Positions 41,476 to 44,724 of a DNA stretch of 44,724 nucleotides are shown here, in pieces (the stretch's first letter is position 1; each line of letters opens with the position of its first letter). Source of the stretch: Colwellia sp. (lineage in GTDB: Bacteria > Pseudomonadota > Gammaproteobacteria > Enterobacterales > Alteromonadaceae); contig JALJPA010000010.1 of NCBI GenBank assembly GCA_022969215.1, positions 1-44,724 on the forward strand, given 5' to 3'. The notes beneath the pieces were generated by a model that worked only from the letters and a program-made list of their open reading frames with translations, did not search any database and was not told the origin of the DNA. The position numbers and the translations under genes were made by a program.

Positions 41476-43323
41476 GTGTTAAACAAATACCCTTTATGGA
41501 AAACACTAATGGTGGCATTTATTGTCGCCTTAGGTGCGCTCTATGCCACACCAAACTTATATGGTGAATCACCTGCAGTGCAAGTCTCAGGATTACGTGG
41601 CGTTGAAGCTGATGCCGCAACTCTTGATAATATCAGAGCACATTTAGAAGCAAGTAACCTGACCTTTGAAAGTATTGCATTAGAAAATGGCCAAGTATTA
41701 ACGCGCTTTAAAAATACCGAAGACCAGCTTAAAGCCCGTGATGTATTGGACGATAGCTTAGGTAGAAAATTCTCAGTAGCACTTAACTTAACGCCAAATA
41801 CACCGGATTGGTTAGCGGCTATTGGCGGTATGCCAATGAAGTTAGGTTTAGATTTAAGTGGTGGTGTTAGCTTCTTGATGGAAGTGAACATGAAAGAAGC
41901 CATTAATAAAGCTAAAACCAGCATGGTCAGTGATTTTCGTGGTGATTTACGTAATGAAAAAATTCGCTACCGCAGTGTAAAAGAAAGCAATAATGGTATT
42001 GTGGTTATTTTCCGGAAAGTTGCCGATCTAGACGCGGCAGAATCACTACTGGAAAAACGTTACCGTGATTTAGTGATTAAAACGGATGACGATAAGTTAA
42101 CGCTTACCGCGAAAATGACAGAGCAAAAGCTGAAAGAAATTCGTGATTACGCCTTGGCACAAAACATTACTATTATTCGTAATCGTGTTAATGAGCTAGG
42201 TGTGGCTGAGCCATTAGTACAGCGCCAAGGTAAAAAACACATTGTTATCGAATTACCGGGTGTACAAGATACCGCCAAAGCAAAAGAAATACTTAATGCA
42301 ACGGCAACTATTGAATTTCGATTAGTCGACACCGAAGGTGATTTAGCTAATGCGATAAACGGTCGCATACCGGCAAATTCTATTTTATTGAGAGATAAAG
42401 ATGGTCGACCGAGCTTATTGAAAAAACGCGTGATGTTAACCGGTGATCATATAACTGATGCAAAATCAGGTTTTGATGAATACTCACGTCCACAAGTTAA
42501 TATTTCACTGGATAGTGCTGGTGGTTCAAAAATGTCCAATGGCACCAAAAGTAATATTGGTAAACCAATGGCAACGGTATTTATTGAATATAAACCTACC
42601 GGTAAACGTGACGCCGAAGGTAATATTATTTTTGAAAAAGTCCAAGAGATCATCTCTATTGCGACAATTCAATCACGTTTAGGTAAAAGCTTCCGTATTA
42701 CCGGTTCAGGTAGTCCAGCTGAAGCACATAACTTAGCGTTATTATTACGTGCTGGTGCCTTAATTGCGCCAATTACTATCGTTGAAGAGCGTACTGTAGG
42801 TCCGACATTAGGTGCTGAAAACGTACGACTAGGCTTTGAAGCCATTATGTTGGGTTTTGCTTTAGTCTTTATCTTTATGATTATTTACTACCGTGCTTTT
42901 GGTGTTGTTGCTAATTTGGCACTGGCGGCAAACTTAGTATTAATTGTTGGCATAATGTCATTGATGCCAGGTGCGACTTTAACCTTACCTGGTATGGCGG
43001 GTATAGTATTAACTGTTGGTATGGCCGTTGATGCCAATGTACTGATATTTGAGCGGATTCGAGAAGAAATACGCGAAGGCAAGACAATTCAGCAAGCTAT
43101 TCATCAAGGTTATGATGCCGCGTTTTCTACTATCATCGATGCCAACATTACCACTTTAATCGCCGCAGTGATTTTATATGCGATTGGCACAGGACCTGTT
43201 AAAGGTTTCGCAATCACCTTGTCTATCGGTATTATCACTTCAATGTTTACTTCTGTTATTGGTACTCGCGCAGTCGTTAATGCTATTTGGGGCGGTAAAC
43301 GCCTTGATAAATTACCTATATAA
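41476..43323 (+). CDS. secD: Protein translocase subunit SecD
   Basis: [40 protein letters not shown]-terminal RND-type TM domain. Confidence 0.97.
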   Translation: MLNKYPLWKTLMVAFIVALGALYATPNLYGESPAVQVSGLRGVEADAATLDNIRAHLEASNLTFESIALENGQVLTRFKNTEDQLKARDVLDDSLGRKFSVALNLTPNTPDWLAAIGGMPMKLGLDLSGGVSFLMEVNMKEAINKAKTSMVSDFRGDLRNEKIRYRSVKESNNGIVVIFRKVADLDAAESLLEKRYRDLVIKTDDDKLTLTAKMTEQKLKEIRDYALAQNITIIRNRVNELGVAEPLVQRQGKKHIVIELPGVQDTAKAKEILNATATIEFRLVDTEGDLANAINGRIPANSILLRDKDGRPSLLKKRVMLTGDHITDAKSGFDEYSRPQVNISLDSAGGSKMSNGTKSNIGKPMATVFIEYKPTGKRDAEGNIIFEKVQEIISIATIQSRLGKSFRITGSGSPAEAHNLALLLRAGALIAPITIVEERTVGPTLGAENVRLGFEAIMLGFALVFIFMIIYYRAFGVVANLALAANLVLIVGIMSLMPGATLTLPGMAGIVLTVGMAVDANVLIFERIREEIREGKTIQQAIHQGYDAAFSTIIDANITTLIAAVILYAIGTGPVKGFAITLSIGIITSMFTSVIGTRAVVNAIWGGKRLDKLPI

Positions 43324-43341
43324 AGACAGGAACGATAAATT

Positions 43342-44289
43342 ATGCAAATTTTACACTTAAAAGAAACTGTCAAATTTATGAGCTATCGCAAGATAGCCAT
43401 GGTATTTAGTGCAATATTGATGATTGCTTCAATTGTCTCACTAGCAACCAATAAACTAAACTTTGGTTTAGATTTTACTGGCGGCACCTTGATTGAGGTC
43501 GGTTTTGAACAACCCGCTGATTTAAAGATAATACGCCAAGTAATGACTGATAATGGTTTTTCCGATGCCAAAGTACAATTTTATGGCAGCAGCCGTGATG
43601 TGGTAATTCGCCTTGGTTTACGTGAAGACGTAAAAGCTGAAATGCTTGGCAATGAAATCTTGGCTCTTTTAGAGTCTGGCTCAGGGCAAAAAGTTGATAT
43701 GCGTCGAATCGAGTATGTTGGAGCCAGCGTTGGTGACGAGTTAGCTGAGCAGGGCGGTTTAGCCATGTTAACGGCGCTTATCTGTATACTTATGTATGTA
43801 GCCTTTCGTTTTGAATGGCGCTTTGCCGTTGGCTCAGTGGTGGCGTTATTTCACGATGTGTTATTAACCCTGGGTTTATTCTCTATTTTAAAATTAGAGT
43901 TCGACCTTACGGTACTGGCGGCTATATTAGCGGTTATTGGTTACTCTCTGAACGATACCATTGTTGTTTCGGATCGTATTCGTGAAAACTTTAGGAAAAT
44001 ACGAAATACAGATGCTGAAGAAGTGATTAATATCTCTTTAACTCAAACATTGAGTCGTACCTTTATTACCTCAATAACGACCTTATTAGTATTGGCGGCT
44101 TTATTCTTTAGAGGTGGCGAGCTAATTCACGGTTTTGCTACGGCATTATTATTCGGTGTTTTTGTTGGTACCTACTCATCCATTTATGTTGCTTCGTTAG
44201 TGGCATTGGGCTTAGGTATTTCAAGAGAAGACTTGATACCAGAAGTGATTGAAAAAGAAGGTGCCGATCAAGAAGCGATGATGCCTTAA
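43342..44289 (+). CDS. secF: Protein translocase subunit SecF
   Basis: LNFGLDFTGGTLIEVGF; AVIGYSLNDTIVVSDRIRENFR; directly after secD. Confidence 0.97.
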   Translation: MQILHLKETVKFMSYRKIAMVFSAILMIASIVSLATNKLNFGLDFTGGTLIEVGFEQPADLKIIRQVMTDNGFSDAKVQFYGSSRDVVIRLGLREDVKAEMLGNEILALLESGSGQKVDMRRIEYVGASVGDELAEQGGLAMLTALICILMYVAFRFEWRFAVGSVVALFHDVLLTLGLFSILKLEFDLTVLAAILAVIGYSLNDTIVVSDRIRENFRKIRNTDAEEVINISLTQTLSRTFITSITTLLVLAALFFRGGELIHGFATALLFGVFVGTYSSIYVASLVALGLGISREDLIPEVIEKEGADQEAMMP

Positions 44290-44345
44290 TGCTTACCTAG
44301 TAAGTATTAGTGCTTTAAGCATTATTGTTAAATGATTATAAAAAT

Positions 44346-44376
44346 CCGAGTAACGAAAGTTGCTCGGTTTTTTTAT
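44346..44376 (+). terminator. Rho-independent terminator of secDF
   Basis: CCGAGTAAC-GAAA-GTTGCTCGG stem-loop followed by T7. Confidence 0.88.
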
Positions 44377-44432
44377 TTTTAGCCTATTTATTTTTTGCAC
44401 TACACTTACAGATATTATTTTATCCCAGTTCG

Positions 44433-44724
44433 ACCTGAAGCTACAGGATTCAGCTAAAGCGGGTATATACCCAAGCTACTTCAAGGTGCTCGTTTCAGGA
44501 CGGAAGAGCGATTCATAATCAAGGCGCATATTTCATTAATGGTCATTCCCTTAATTACATACGCAACGATGAATATGATTTGCTCATACGTCCCCTAGGG
44601 CTGGTTTAGTAACGTTTTATCCATCGTTATTGATTTCGATAAGGGAATAACCATTCTCTTCAATCAATGCCTTGCCTAAAGACGTTTCTAATTCCAGCTG
44701 AATCCTGCATCTTGAGGTTGTTTG
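44433..44724. mobile_element. MITE-like dispersed repeat, copy 2 (inverted relative to copy 1, possibly truncated by window end)
   Basis: Reverse complement aligns across its length with 28613-28876; additional outer inverted repeat ACCTGAAGCTACAGGATTCAGCT / ACCTCAAGATGCAGGATTCAGCT. Confidence 0.7.

Overview
This looks like a gammaproteobacterial chromosome segment, most likely a Colwellia-type member of the Alteromonadales; the taxon is inferred from gene content and codon flavour, not tested. The window runs from the 3' end of yajQ to secD-secF. The housekeeping backbone is metA, metH, a hibernation factor, radA, serB/ahpA, tatD, argS, prfC, rimI/holD, tRNA-Trp, aceK, queA, tgt, yajC, secD and secF. 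Two accessory modules sit near the left end. The first is a MerR-controlled mer-like operon (GDCCVxC protein, MerT-like, MerP-like, outer-membrane beta-barrel) with no merA and a textbook 19-bp-spacer MerR promoter/operator. The second is a Fur-box locus: PchR-like AraC regulator, TonB receptor, PepSY membrane protein, DUF2271-like periplasmic protein with a DQVTGAT flavinylation-type motif, and DUF4198-like protein. It is a candidate flavin-dependent periplasmic iron-reduction/uptake system with no apbE in view. The intergenic DNA also carries repeat structure not explained by genes: two ~265-bp MITE-like elements flanking serB, a second copy of one at the right edge, a three-copy 'ATTGAC..CGTCAACTCCG' motif, a ~103-bp palindrome after prfC, and a perfect 30-bp palindrome inside a PilZ-protein gene. 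No CRISPR array, prophage or complete IS was seen. All product calls come from reading the translations; no database search was run.
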